From positions 1 to 8,823 of the forward strand of contig JAHECQ010000151.1 of assembly GCA_024641625.1 (NCBI GenBank): a DNA stretch of 8,823 nt, read 5' to 3'. This document shows positions 1 to 6,828 of this stretch, piece after piece. Under the pieces are notes generated by a model. The model ran no database searches, was not told where the DNA came from, and was given only the letters and a program-made list of their open reading frames with translations. A program made the translations under genes and the position numbers. Source of the stretch: Acidimicrobiales bacterium. Its GTDB lineage: Bacteria; Actinomycetota; Acidimicrobiia; Acidimicrobiales; SZUA-35. Within the stretch, counting starts at the first letter, position 1, and each line of letters starts with the position of its first letter.

Positions 1-771
1 TCGGTCGGGGTGGGGCATGTCATGGAGGCAGTCGAAGGTGATGACCAGATCGACGTCGCCGCTCGGGGGCAGTGTCTCGCCGCCGGCGGTGTGGAAGGTG
101 ACGTTCGACAATCCCCTCGAGGCGGCCAACTCGCCGGCCAGTTCGATGGCGGCCGAGGATGGGTCATAGCCGATGCAGGTGGAAGCGGGAAACGCCTCGG
201 CGATGGTCGTGAGGGTGACGCCGCCTCCACATCCGATGTCGACGACGGTCGCTCCGGCCTCCAACTTGGCGACGGTGCCCTCGAGGGCGGGGAGGATGAC
301 CGAGCTCAGGGCCAACCTCGACCACGGCCCGGTCATTCGGGCCAAGCCGATGGCCGCGGCTTTGCCCTGTTGTTCATAGGTGACGCCGATGCCGGTTCGG
401 AACGAATCGACCACCCGCTCGAGCACCTCGGGTGAAGTGCCGCCCCGGAAGGCGCCTGCGGCGAAGGCCAACGAATCGTCCTCGTCAGCCAACACCTTTG
501 CGCCGACGGCGCTCAGTTCGAATCGTCCATCGTCGTGGCGCTCGATCAGGCCGGCTGCGGCCTGGCCGAGCAACCATTCGCGGATGAAACGCTCGTGGCA
601 CTGTGTGGCCTGTGCCAGCTCGTCACTGGTCACCGGACCCCGCCCGTTCAAGGCCTTGTACAGCCCGAGCCGATCGCCCAGGTGAACGAGCATGGACACC
701 TGCTCGCCCATGCGGTAGTTCCAGACTCGGAAGCTGAACTTCTTGAGATCATCCGGGTTCACGTCGGTCAT
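1..771 (-). CDS. Winged-helix class I SAM-dependent methyltransferase, partial (C-terminus off the left edge)
   Basis: The reading frame is open for 257 codons from the ATG at 771 to base 1 with no stop, so the C-terminus is missing. Residues 1-95 form an N-terminal dimerisation/winged-helix region: it begins MTDVNPDDLKKF and contains GPVTSDELAQAT followed by an RFIREWLLGQ helix and an ERHDDGRFELS wing. Residues 175-195 are Rossmann motif I (VVDIGCGGG, then LTTIAEAFP). GYDPS at 201-205 is the acidic ribose-binding loop after strand 2, and TFDCLHDMPHP at 245-255 is the motif IV region. The layout matches an actinobacterial family that includes M. tuberculosis Rv2258c, as I recall at about 350 residues, which would leave roughly 90-100 residues missing. 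These proteins transfer methyl groups from SAM; the acceptor is unknown and I infer a small molecule. The DNA-methylase motif (D/N)PP(Y/F) is absent from the visible part. It starts 9 bases after the upstream methyltransferase gene and has no clear Shine-Dalgarno, so it is probably co-transcribed and translated by re-initiation. Confidence 0.9.
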   Translation of the reverse strand, partial: MTDVNPDDLKKFSFRVWNYRMGEQVSMLVHLGDRLGLYKALNGRGPVTSDELAQATQCHERFIREWLLGQAAAGLIERHDDGRFELSAVGAKVLADEDDSLAFAAGAFRGGTSPEVLERVVDSFRTGIGVTYEQQGKAAAIGLARMTGPWSRLALSSVILPALEGTVAKLEAGATVVDIGCGGGVTLTTIAEAFPASTCIGYDPSSAAIELAGELAASRGLSNVTFHTAGGETLPPSGDVDLVITFDCLHDMPHPDR

Positions 772-780
772 GAACGGAAC

Positions 781-1404
781 TTACTGCGTCGGCCGATCCG
801 TTGCGGGAGTTCGATGCTGGTGCACGAACACCCGGTACTCGCCGGACTCCGGCGACCCCTCATTCGTTCTCCAGGCATCCCAGCTCGGGTGGGCCTCGCA
901 TTGCTCGAGGTCGGCCTCGGTGCACCACGCGTCGTACTGCTCGGCAGTGGGCCAGTCGGGACGCAGGGAGAACCCGGCAATCAAGAGTCCGCCAGGACGC
1001 ACGTGCGCCGCGCACCGGGCCACCGCCCGCGATTGGTCGCTCGGATCGACGAAGGGGATGACATTGCCACCGAGGACGACGACATCGAATACTTCGCCGA
1101 GTTCGAGGTCGGCCAGGTCGGAGTTGATCCAGCGCAGGGTGGGGGCGGCCCTGCGCGCCCGCTCCAGCAGGTCGGGGTCGAGGTCGACGCCGGTGATGTT
1201 CGCACCCCGTCGCGCCAGCTCGATACCGATCCGACCCATGCCACATCCGGCGTCGAGCACCGACGCCGGATGGTAGCGCCAGACGAAGTCCGCCTCGCCA
1301 TGCACATCTTGCCCCTGGGCTGCGAGCTGATCCCATCGCGCCTCGTACTCGTCGAGATCGACGGTTCGGCGCCACTGCTGCCAGTGATCAGAGATGGGGG
1401 ACAT
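781..1404 (-). CDS. Small class I SAM-dependent methyltransferase
   Basis: This is a 207-residue stand-alone Rossmann-fold methyltransferase. Motif I is VLDAGCGMGRIGIELARRG at residues 49-67 and GVDLD at 72-76 carries the acidic residue that holds the SAM ribose. NSDLADL at 94-100 is the adenine-contacting loop. FDVVVLGGNVIPFV at 106-119 is strand 4, and HVRPGGLLIAGF at 134-145 is the usual helix-turn-strand 5. It has no substrate-binding domain beyond a short N-terminal helical cap, and no DNA-methylase catalytic motif, so I infer a small-molecule substrate that cannot be named. A GAGG Shine-Dalgarno 7 bases before the ATG supports the start. It lies 14 bases downstream of the SWIM gene stop and 9 bases upstream of a second methyltransferase gene, so it is an internal operon gene. 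The methyltransferase call is firm; the substrate is open. Confidence 0.9.
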   Translation of the reverse strand: MSPISDHWQQWRRTVDLDEYEARWDQLAAQGQDVHGEADFVWRYHPASVLDAGCGMGRIGIELARRGANITGVDLDPDLLERARRAAPTLRWINSDLADLELGEVFDVVVLGGNVIPFVDPSDQSRAVARCAAHVRPGGLLIAGFSLRPDWPTAEQYDAWCTEADLEQCEAHPSWDAWRTNEGSPESGEYRVFVHQHRTPATDRPTQ

Positions 1405-1411
1405 CGATGGG

Positions 1412-1415
1412 CCTC
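1412..1415 (-). promoter_or_regulatory. Ribosome binding site (GAGG) of the small methyltransferase gene
   Basis: On the minus strand GAGG lies 7 bases before the ATG at 1404, in the 14-base gap after the SWIM gene stop. It supports that start codon and independent ribosome loading inside the operon. Confidence 0.55.
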
Positions 1416-1418
1416 GAT

Positions 1419-2669
1419 TCAGACGGCGATGGGGTCAGGGGACAGCAGTACCTCGGCCTGATCGGCCGGTCCGGCCACCAGAAGCCATCGGCGATTGGGT
1501 TTCTCGTAGCGGAACCAGGAACCGTCAGCCGACTGTCGAAGTTGTGCAATGGGCGACACCCGAACCAGCCGGCTGTGGCCCAGTTGCACGCCGACGCCGG
1601 CACTGCCGGCGAGGCACCAGGCAGTCGCCCGTGCCGACAATTCCTGATGGGTCAGCCCGCTGCGTTCCACGAGCTCGCGGAATTGGGGGCTACCTTCGGC
1701 TTCGGCCGCTCGACGCGCGAGATCAGTTGGTGCGTCGAGGTGGAGTTGCGCGGGCGCACCGGCGTCGAGGAGGTGCCAGGCACGCCGAGCAGCGTCGTCG
1801 GCCAGTTCTTGGAGTCCCCGGGTGGTGAACGGTGCAGATGGCGGGGGCTCGCTCGCGAAGGCGCTCAGTTCGCCCGGGTGGCCGGGGAGTCGAAGAGGGC
1901 TCGGGAGGGGCTGTGGAGCCTGTGACCACGCCTCGGCCGCCGGCACACTGGGACGCTGCGTCGGCCCCGCGAGGTCAGCCCGACGCTCGAGGAGCGCTTC
2001 GCGAACCTCGGTTCGAGTTCGGCCTCGCAACGCCAGGAGCTCGAAGGGATCGTCCTCGATCTGTTGGCCGATGATCAACAACGCGGCGGCCGTGTGTTTG
2101 CAGGGTTGCTTGATGCTCGGCACTGAATCGTCTTCGGTCGAGTCGCTGTCAGCGGCCTCGCTCGCCTTGATACGGGCGGTCTCGATCTTGGCCGTCTCGA
2201 TGCGGGCGGCCGCGGCCCGGGCCGCAGCGGTACGAGCCACCGGTTGGGCGCGGCCGACCAGTTCGTGGGAGCACGAACATGACCAGGTCAACGGCGGGCC
2301 CTGCTCGGGCAGCCCGGGTAACAGCGAGATGCCGGCCTGCTCGGCGTCGATGATCAGTGCCGGGGGAACCGCCCCACTCATCAAGCCGGCCGCCGTCTCG
2401 TGGTGGACGGCCCAGCGATCCACGAGCACGCCCCAACTGGTGTCGTCGAGCACCGGGAACACGATGGACACCTGGTGGGGGATGCGTCGATCTGCGCCCG
2501 CCACAGCATGGGCCGAGCCTTTGTCGATGGCGACATCGAGTTGGGTGTCGTGGCGGGCGTAGGCCTCGCCCGAGGTCAACGCGGCCTCGCCGATACCCAC
2601 CTTGGAGCGAAGCGCGTCCTCCCAGTGTTCTGACCAACTGCGGGACGAAGCCCAATGGGCGGTGTTCAT
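1419..2669 (-). CDS. SWIM zinc-finger protein, partner of the SNF2 ATPase
   Basis: This 416-residue protein carries a SWIM finger (CxC...CxH), a zinc-binding module proposed to bind DNA or protein and known in bacteria fused to, or next to, SWI2/SNF2 ATPases. The N-terminal part has the usual look of the family: WSEHWEDAL at 15-20 and after, then a SGEAYARH segment. The zinc ligands are C131, C133, C190 and H192 (TWSCSCSHEL and QPCKHTAAALL). The two halves are separated by 56 residues (134-189), much longer than typical for SWIM. The insert contains an Ala/Arg/Lys/Glu five-residue repeat (145-169) and an acidic stretch, DSDSTEDDS (174-182). A Pro-rich linker (about 244-282) leads to a helical C-terminal region (283-416) with no function I recognise. 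The start at 2669 gives a 4-base ATGA overlap with the SNF2 stop, implying translational coupling. The frame is open upstream to 2939, but that stretch is inside the SNF2 gene, Arg/Gly-rich, and looks like shadow. M. tuberculosis has a similar arrangement (helZ Rv2101 with Rv2102), as I recall. Confidence 0.88.
   Translation of the reverse strand: MNTAHWASSRSWSEHWEDALRSKVGIGEAALTSGEAYARHDTQLDVAIDKGSAHAVAGADRRIPHQVSIVFPVLDDTSWGVLVDRWAVHHETAAGLMSGAVPPALIIDAEQAGISLLPGLPEQGPPLTWSCSCSHELVGRAQPVARTAAARAAAARIETAKIETARIKASEAADSDSTEDDSVPSIKQPCKHTAAALLIIGQQIEDDPFELLALRGRTRTEVREALLERRADLAGPTQRPSVPAAEAWSQAPQPLPSPLRLPGHPGELSAFASEPPPSAPFTTRGLQELADDAARRAWHLLDAGAPAQLHLDAPTDLARRAAEAEGSPQFRELVERSGLTHQELSARATAWCLAGSAGVGVQLGHSRLVRVSPIAQLRQSADGSWFRYEKPNRRWLLVAGPADQAEVLLSPDPIAV
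2163..2237 (-). repeat. Five imperfect tandem 15-base units encoding a pentapeptide repeat inside the SWIM finger
   Basis: The units encode ARTAA, ARAAA, ARIET, AKIET and ARIKA (SWIM protein residues 145-169), followed by a degenerate SEAAD. The DNA repeats with the protein: the two middle units share an ATCGAGAC core on the minus strand. The period is exactly five codons, so unit loss or gain keeps the frame. The sequence predicts a charged, Ala-rich helix lying between the CxC and CxH halves of the finger. Confidence 0.75.
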
Positions 2670-5650
2670 CGTGGTTCGGATCCTTCGTCGGAATCGTCGC
2701 TCGATCCCTCGTCGGAGAGGGCGACCAGTTCGGCGAGCGCGTCGTCGTCGAGCTGCGAGATCCAGGCCTCGCCCGAACCGACAACCGCCTCGGCCAGTCG
2801 TCGCTTCTCCACCAGAAGGCGGGCGATTCGGTCTTCGATGGTTCCCTCGGAGATGAGCCGATGTACCTGCACCGGTCGATCCTGGCCGATTCGCCACGCG
2901 CGATCGCTGGCCTGGTCCTCGACTGCCGGATTCCACCAACGATCGAAGTGGATGACCTGGGTCGCAGCAGTGAGGTTGAGGCCGATACCGCCTGCCCGGA
3001 GCGAGATGACGAAGATGTCGATGCCACCCTGCTGGAACTCGGCCACCATCCGCTCGCGGTGCTCGATCCCGAGGCCGCCATGCAGGAACAGCACGCTGAA
3101 GCCGAGTTCGGTCAAATGTCGCACGAGCAGCTCGGCCATCGCCACGTATTGCGTGAACACCAGAGCGGACTCGCCGGCCTCGCGGATCTGCTCGAGCAGT
3201 TCGACTGTTCGGTCGAGCTTGCCGGAACGGTGCGCGAGTGGCAGACCGTCGGGAACGAGGTGAGCGGGATGATTGCAGACTTGCTTGAGACGAGTGACCA
3301 GCTTCAGGACCAGCCCGTGACGGTTGATGCCGGATGCGCCGGCGATCTCGGCCATGACTTCGGCCACCACGGCCTGATAGAGCGCGACCTGTTCGATCGT
3401 GAGGGGTACGATCTCGTCGGTCTCGGTCTTGGGGGGCAGATCCGGCACGATGTCGGGGTCGGACTTCCTGCGCCGCAGGAGGAACGGCCGCAACATGCGG
3501 TTCAGCTGAGCTGTCGCAGTGGGGTCACCGTGTTGCTCGATGGGGACGACGATCTCCTGTCGGAATCGTTCCTGGGGTCCGAGAAGTCCGGGCGTGGTCC
3601 ATTCGAGGATCGACCAGAGATCGAACAGCTGATTCTGAACCGGTGTGCCGGTCAGAGCGAATCGGGTGCTCGAGGGAAGGGAGCGCAACGCCCTCGAGGT
3701 GCGGCTGGTGGGATTCTTGATCGCCTGCGCCTCGTCGGCAATCACCAGGCCCCAGTTCTGCTTCGCCAGCAGCGTCGCGTCGCGTCGAGCGATGCCGTAG
3801 GTGGTCAGCACGACCTCGCCCGGCGTCGGAGTCCCGAGCGAGCGACGGGCACCGTGATAGCGACGGACGGGAACGTCGGGAGCGAATCGTTCGAGTTCTC
3901 GCTGCCAGTTGCCCACCACCGAGGCCGGGCAGATGACCAAGGTGGGACTCGGATGACGTTGCTGGCGGTGCAGATGCAGTGCGATGACCTGGATTGTCTT
4001 TCCGAGCCCCATGTCGTCGGCGAGAATCCCGCCGAGGCCGAGGGCATCCATTTCGGCGAGCCACGCCAGACCGCGCTCCTGGTACGGACGCAGGACGGCA
4101 ACGAGGTCGTCCGGGGGGGCCATCTGTTGGACCGAATCGAGGTCGCGCAGCCGTGTTGCCAGCTCGGCCAGACGTCCTGACACCTCGATGCGTTGGACGT
4201 CGCCACCGATGTTGACGGGTAGCCCCAGGGCTGCGGCGATGGCGGTGCTGGCGGGAAGGCTTCGCTGTTCGTGCAACCGCTCGATGCTCTCGGGATCGAT
4301 TCGGATCCACTGATCTCGCAGGCGGACAACCGACCGTTTGCTGTCGATGATGTCGGCAAGCTCGGCCTCGGAGAGTTGCTGGCCACCGAGCGAGCCTTGC
4401 CAGCGCAGTTCCAGCAAGGACGACAGGTCGAGACCACGGCTGACGCGGCGTCCTCCGAGACGATCGGCGAGACCTCCGGCGAACATCGAGTCGTCGTCGA
4501 GATCACGCCACTCGTCTGCTTCGACCGGTCGGCGGCGGGCACCCCGTCCGACCACGGCCTCGACGCTGTTGCGCGAGGTCACCACCGGGCGAAGATCGAG
4601 CGAGGCAAAGAGACCCTGGGCGGCGATGACCGACAGACCCGTGGCCCCGAGTCGAAGCCCGAGCGTCCCGAGAAGTGCTTCGAGTTCGTTGATCTCCAGG
4701 TCGATTGAGCGAGGCGAAGCGTCGTCGGTCAACGTCGAGAGGATCGGCCAGATACGGGCCGCTCGCTTCAACACCATGGCGACCTCGTACTCGATCGCGC
4801 TCAGCATCGGACGCATGTCGTGCGGCACGTGCGCGAAGTCGTCGACGTTGGCGGTGAGCGTGGCATCGTTGCGACTCTGCAGACCGAGGATCGCTCGGAA
4901 CCCCGTGGTTCCGGCGGTCGGCTGTCCAGCGTGGATCCGCAGCGTAACCAGTGGTGCTCGACCCTCGTCGGCTTCACCGGCCAGTCGCTTCAGCGCCCCG
5001 AGTGTTGCCTTCGGGTTCACGACGACTGCGTGACGGGCTGCGAACGCGTCGTGCCCGGCCGCGATCGGCGCGGCTGCGGTGCGCACGAAGGTGTCGACGA
5101 TCGCTTCGAGGAAGGCATCGAGCAGGTGGCGGGCCGCCACCATCGCCAGGACGGCTTCGTCCGATCCGTCCTCGGAGCCCGCTCCCCGGTAGGGCACGGC
5201 GTGAGCCGCCGCGGGCATGGCCACGACGAGTCGGCGTAGCTGATCCTGGTCCTCGGTCGTCAGGACACCAGGCTTCCAGCAGTCGACCCCGCGGTCGGTC
5301 ATGCCCGGCTGGATGCGGGCGGTGGAGACCAAGTCGAGCGCGAACCGGGTGGCCGCGGCATAGAGGAGCGTCGATCGCGATCCCCCCTCGAGGGCGGCGA
5401 GCACCTCGATGGCGTCGATGAGGTCGACGCGTTTGACCCGGGTCGGCGTGGGTCGTGGTTCGTCCCCGCTCGGCCGGATGAGCGTGAGGTCGGTGTCGGC
5501 CTCGCTCAGCGAATCGGTGGGGCTCCAGCAGGCGAGCCAGCCCTCGCGCGGTGGCTCCGCGTCGACGAACGTGGCCTCCACATCACCTCGTCGGAGGAGA
5601 TCGGCGAGGTCCGCCAGCCGGTCGCACGAAAGTTCCTGGGTACGCGGCAT
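2666..5650 (-). CDS. SNF2-family (HelZ-like) DEAD/DEAH-type ATPase/helicase
   Basis: This is a 994-residue superfamily 2 ATPase of the bacterial SNF2 group, predicted to be a dsDNA translocase that remodels or strips protein-DNA complexes. Residues 1-400 contain no motif I recognise. Residues 407-460 (LLELRWQGSLGG, then LSEAEL, RLRDQWIRID) match the bacterial SNF2-associated domain (PF12419). The ATPase core follows: LRPYQERGLAWL at 520-531 (Q-motif-like), DDMGLGKT at 545-552 (Walker A, K551), DEAQ at 639-642 (motif II), LTGTP at 666-670 (motif III) and LLRRRKSD at 724-731. The second RecA lobe has VFTQY (831-835), LHGG (856-859), SLRAGGIGLNLT (883-894), DRWWNP (903-908) and the arginine-finger segment QASDRAWRIGQ (913-923). 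All motifs look intact. The C-terminus is an acidic Ser/Asp tail (980-992). The ATG at 5650 is the only candidate after the upstream in-frame stop, and a leaderless-type promoter precedes it. Length and layout resemble mycobacterial HelZ (about 1,013 residues). It heads a unit with the SWIM gene. Confidence 0.94.
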   Translation of the reverse strand: MPRTQELSCDRLADLADLLRRGDVEATFVDAEPPREGWLACWSPTDSLSEADTDLTLIRPSGDEPRPTPTRVKRVDLIDAIEVLAALEGGSRSTLLYAAATRFALDLVSTARIQPGMTDRGVDCWKPGVLTTEDQDQLRRLVVAMPAAAHAVPYRGAGSEDGSDEAVLAMVAARHLLDAFLEAIVDTFVRTAAAPIAAGHDAFAARHAVVVNPKATLGALKRLAGEADEGRAPLVTLRIHAGQPTAGTTGFRAILGLQSRNDATLTANVDDFAHVPHDMRPMLSAIEYEVAMVLKRAARIWPILSTLTDDASPRSIDLEINELEALLGTLGLRLGATGLSVIAAQGLFASLDLRPVVTSRNSVEAVVGRGARRRPVEADEWRDLDDDSMFAGGLADRLGGRRVSRGLDLSSLLELRWQGSLGGQQLSEAELADIIDSKRSVVRLRDQWIRIDPESIERLHEQRSLPASTAIAAALGLPVNIGGDVQRIEVSGRLAELATRLRDLDSVQQMAPPDDLVAVLRPYQERGLAWLAEMDALGLGGILADDMGLGKTIQVIALHLHRQQRHPSPTLVICPASVVGNWQRELERFAPDVPVRRYHGARRSLGTPTPGEVVLTTYGIARRDATLLAKQNWGLVIADEAQAIKNPTSRTSRALRSLPSSTRFALTGTPVQNQLFDLWSILEWTTPGLLGPQERFRQEIVVPIEQHGDPTATAQLNRMLRPFLLRRRKSDPDIVPDLPPKTETDEIVPLTIEQVALYQAVVAEVMAEIAGASGINRHGLVLKLVTRLKQVCNHPAHLVPDGLPLAHRSGKLDRTVELLEQIREAGESALVFTQYVAMAELLVRHLTELGFSVLFLHGGLGIEHRERMVAEFQQGGIDIFVISLRAGGIGLNLTAATQVIHFDRWWNPAVEDQASDRAWRIGQDRPVQVHRLISEGTIEDRIARLLVEKRRLAEAVVGSGEAWISQLDDDALAELVALSDEGSSDDSDEGSEPR
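2681..2686 (-). promoter_or_regulatory. Possible ribosome binding site (GAAGGA) of the SWIM gene
   Basis: GAAGGA on the minus strand lies 11 bases before the ATG at 2669, within the last codons of the SNF2 gene. The spacing is slightly long, and the ATGA overlap alone could drive re-initiation. It also falls in the Asp/Ser/Gly-coding tail, so chance is possible. Confidence 0.35.
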
Positions 5651-5657
5651 CCCACCA

Positions 5658-5663
5658 AGGGTA
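5658..5663 (-). promoter_or_regulatory. Leaderless-type promoter -10 box (TACCCT) for the SNF2 gene
   Basis: On the minus strand TACCCT ends 7 bases before the ATG at 5650, which would place the transcript start at the A of the ATG. There is no well-spaced Shine-Dalgarno. The box sits in the 42-base gap after the oxidoreductase gene, so the SNF2-SWIM-methyltransferase genes may have their own promoter. No -35 element occurs at normal spacing; a TTGACC at 5674-5679 is only 10 bases from the box. Confidence 0.5.
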
Positions 5664-5692
5664 CGACCGAACTGGTCAACTACCGCTCCGAG

Positions 5693-6733
5693 CTACTCAG
5701 CCCATGCCTTGATCTTCTCGATGACCTCCAGCGGATTCTCGCCCTTTGGGTCGATGTTGAGGTGGGTGACACCCACGTCCTTGTAGACCTGCAGGCGCTC
5801 CCTGACCGATCCTTCGTCGCCACAGAGCATGGAGAGATCGAGGTACTCGTCGGGTACGGCGGCGAACGCCTCGTTGCGGTGCCCGGACAGGAAGAGGTCC
5901 TGGATCTTCTCGGCTTCGGCTTCCCACCCGTAGCGCCTGAAGAGGTCGTTGTAGAAGTTCTTCGATTTGGCGCCCATGCCGCCGACGTAGAAACCGATGT
6001 GGGCCCGAGCGGCCTCTCGCGCTTCTTGGACTTCGGGCCCGCTCCCCAGCGCGACCACGCCACCGGCGATGATGTCGAGCGTTCCGAGATCGCCCGAGCG
6101 TCGGGCAGTTCCGGCAGTGAGCGCATCGCCCCAAACCTGTTGGAAGCGATCGGGCACGAAGTGGATGGGCTGCCAACCATCTGCGAGTTCGGCGGTCAGC
6201 TCGACGTTCTTGGGGCCGATGGAGGCGATCACGATCGGAATGTCGGTTCGGAACGGCTTGTCCATCAACTTCAGGGGTTTGCCGAGCCCGCTGCCACCGT
6301 TCTCGGCGCTCAGCGGCAGGCTGTAGGCTTCACCGTCATACACGACCTTGTCGCCGCTCCACACCTTGCGACAGATCTCGATGGTGTCGCGGGTGCGGGC
6401 GATCGGCTTGGCGAACGGGACGCCGTGCCATCCCTCGATCACCTGAGGGCCGCTGGTGCCCAGCCCCAGGACGAAGCGACCTTGGGACAAGGTGTCGATG
6501 GTCATCGCCGTCTGGGCGATGAGGGCGGGACTCCGCGAGTAGACGGGCAGGATGCCGGTCATCAGTTCCAGTCGCTCGGTCTGGCCTGCGAGGAACGCAA
6601 GCGTGGACACCAGGTCGAACCCGTAGATCTCCCCACCCCAGATACGGTCGATGCCGGCCGACTCGAGGTCGCGAGCGCGCTGGACGAGTCGCTTGGGGTC
6701 GCCGGTGAACGAAAGGCTGGTGCTGAGCTTCAT
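5693..6733 (-). CDS. LLM-class (luciferase-like) probable F420-dependent oxidoreductase
   Basis: This 346-residue TIM-barrel protein of the bacterial luciferase-like superfamily is a full-length single-domain member. Diagnostic segments are MKLSTSLSF at 1-9 (first strand), TERLELMTGILPVYSRSPALIAQ at 52-74 in part, LSQGRFVLGLGTSGPQ at 82-97, the conserved EGWHG with PFAKPIARTRD at 100-116, PIVIASIGPKN at 166-176 and ELADGWQP at 182-189. HIGFYVGGMG at 245-254 is another conserved block. The combination SGPQVxEGWHG, with length about 347, resembles the Rv3520c-type F420 family (TIGR03559). Such enzymes usually transfer hydride between F420 and an organic substrate; here the substrate is unknown, and FMN use cannot be excluded. 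The start is supported by a leaderless-type -10 box 7 bases upstream. It lies 42 bases upstream of the SNF2 gene on the same strand, but that gene has its own promoter-like box, so co-transcription is uncertain. It is divergent from the PH-like gene. Confidence 0.92.
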   Translation of the reverse strand: MKLSTSLSFTGDPKRLVQRARDLESAGIDRIWGGEIYGFDLVSTLAFLAGQTERLELMTGILPVYSRSPALIAQTAMTIDTLSQGRFVLGLGTSGPQVIEGWHGVPFAKPIARTRDTIEICRKVWSGDKVVYDGEAYSLPLSAENGGSGLGKPLKLMDKPFRTDIPIVIASIGPKNVELTAELADGWQPIHFVPDRFQQVWGDALTAGTARRSGDLGTLDIIAGGVVALGSGPEVQEAREAARAHIGFYVGGMGAKSKNFYNDLFRRYGWEAEAEKIQDLFLSGHRNEAFAAVPDEYLDLSMLCGDEGSVRERLQVYKDVGVTHLNIDPKGENPLEVIEKIKAWAE

Positions 6734-6740
6734 GCGGGCG

Positions 6741-6746
6741 ACGTTA
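6741..6746 (-). promoter_or_regulatory. Leaderless-type promoter -10 box (TAACGT) for the oxidoreductase gene
   Basis: On the minus strand TAACGT ends 7 bases before the ATG at 6733, and there is no Shine-Dalgarno in those 7 bases (CGCCCGC). Transcription would begin at or next to the start codon. No convincing -35 hexamer is visible; an inverted repeat at 6766-6777 covers the place where one would lie. Confidence 0.55.
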
Positions 6747-6765
6747 GCCCCGGCTCTGCTCGCCT

Positions 6766-6777
6766 GCCCAGTTGGGC
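6766..6777. promoter_or_regulatory. Short inverted repeat in the divergent spacer, possible operator
   Basis: GCCCA-GT-TGGGC is a perfect 5-base inverted repeat with a 2-base centre. It lies in the 95-base spacer between the two divergent genes, about 20 bases upstream of the oxidoreductase -10 box, where a -35 region would be. It could bind a dimeric regulator, but short GC-rich palindromes are common at this base composition. Confidence 0.25.
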
Positions 6778-6815
6778 TCGGGGACCTTGGTGCCTCGCCC
6801 CAGGCCAGGAACCCC

Positions 6816-6821
6816 TAGGCT
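6816..6821 (+). promoter_or_regulatory. Leaderless-type promoter -10 box (TAGGCT) for the three-gene plus-strand operon
   Basis: TAGGCT ends 7 bases before the ATG at 6829 (spacer CGATGCA). No Shine-Dalgarno lies at a usable distance; AGGAA at 6807-6811 is 17 bases away. The geometry matches the oxidoreductase and SNF2 promoters and supports the ATG at 6829 as the true start. Confidence 0.55.
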
Positions 6822-6828
6822 CGATGCA

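Noticed and set aside
778..783. TAAGTT on the minus strand, 6 bases before the ATG at 771, as another leaderless promoter
   Set aside because: The box includes the TAA stop of the preceding gene and the gene sits only 9 bases downstream in an apparent operon, so re-initiation is the simpler reading.
535..1461. 308-codon plus-strand open frame
   Set aside because: It is antisense to two clear methyltransferase genes and shows no domain.
2670..2939. Upstream extension of the SWIM gene to an ATG at 2939
   Set aside because: The extra 90 residues are Arg/Gly-rich and overlap the conserved SNF2 C-terminal lobe in another frame. The ATG at 2669 gives an ATGA junction and a family-like N-terminus.
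2357..4180. 607-codon open frame on the plus strand
   Set aside because: It lies wholly antisense to the SNF2 and SWIM genes, whose motifs are intact. Its translation has no recognisable domain; long antisense frames are expected at high GC with a strong third-position bias.
1..5650. An anti-phage defence system of the DISARM type
   Set aside because: No DNA-methylase motifs, nuclease, phospholipase D or DrmA/DrmB-like gene is visible, and the SNF2/SWIM pair resembles a conserved actinobacterial chromosomal pair.
5674..5679. TTGACC on the minus strand as a -35 element for the SNF2 gene
   Set aside because: It is only 10 bases from the TACCCT box, too close for a normal sigma-70 type promoter, and no alternative -10 lies at 16-18 bases.
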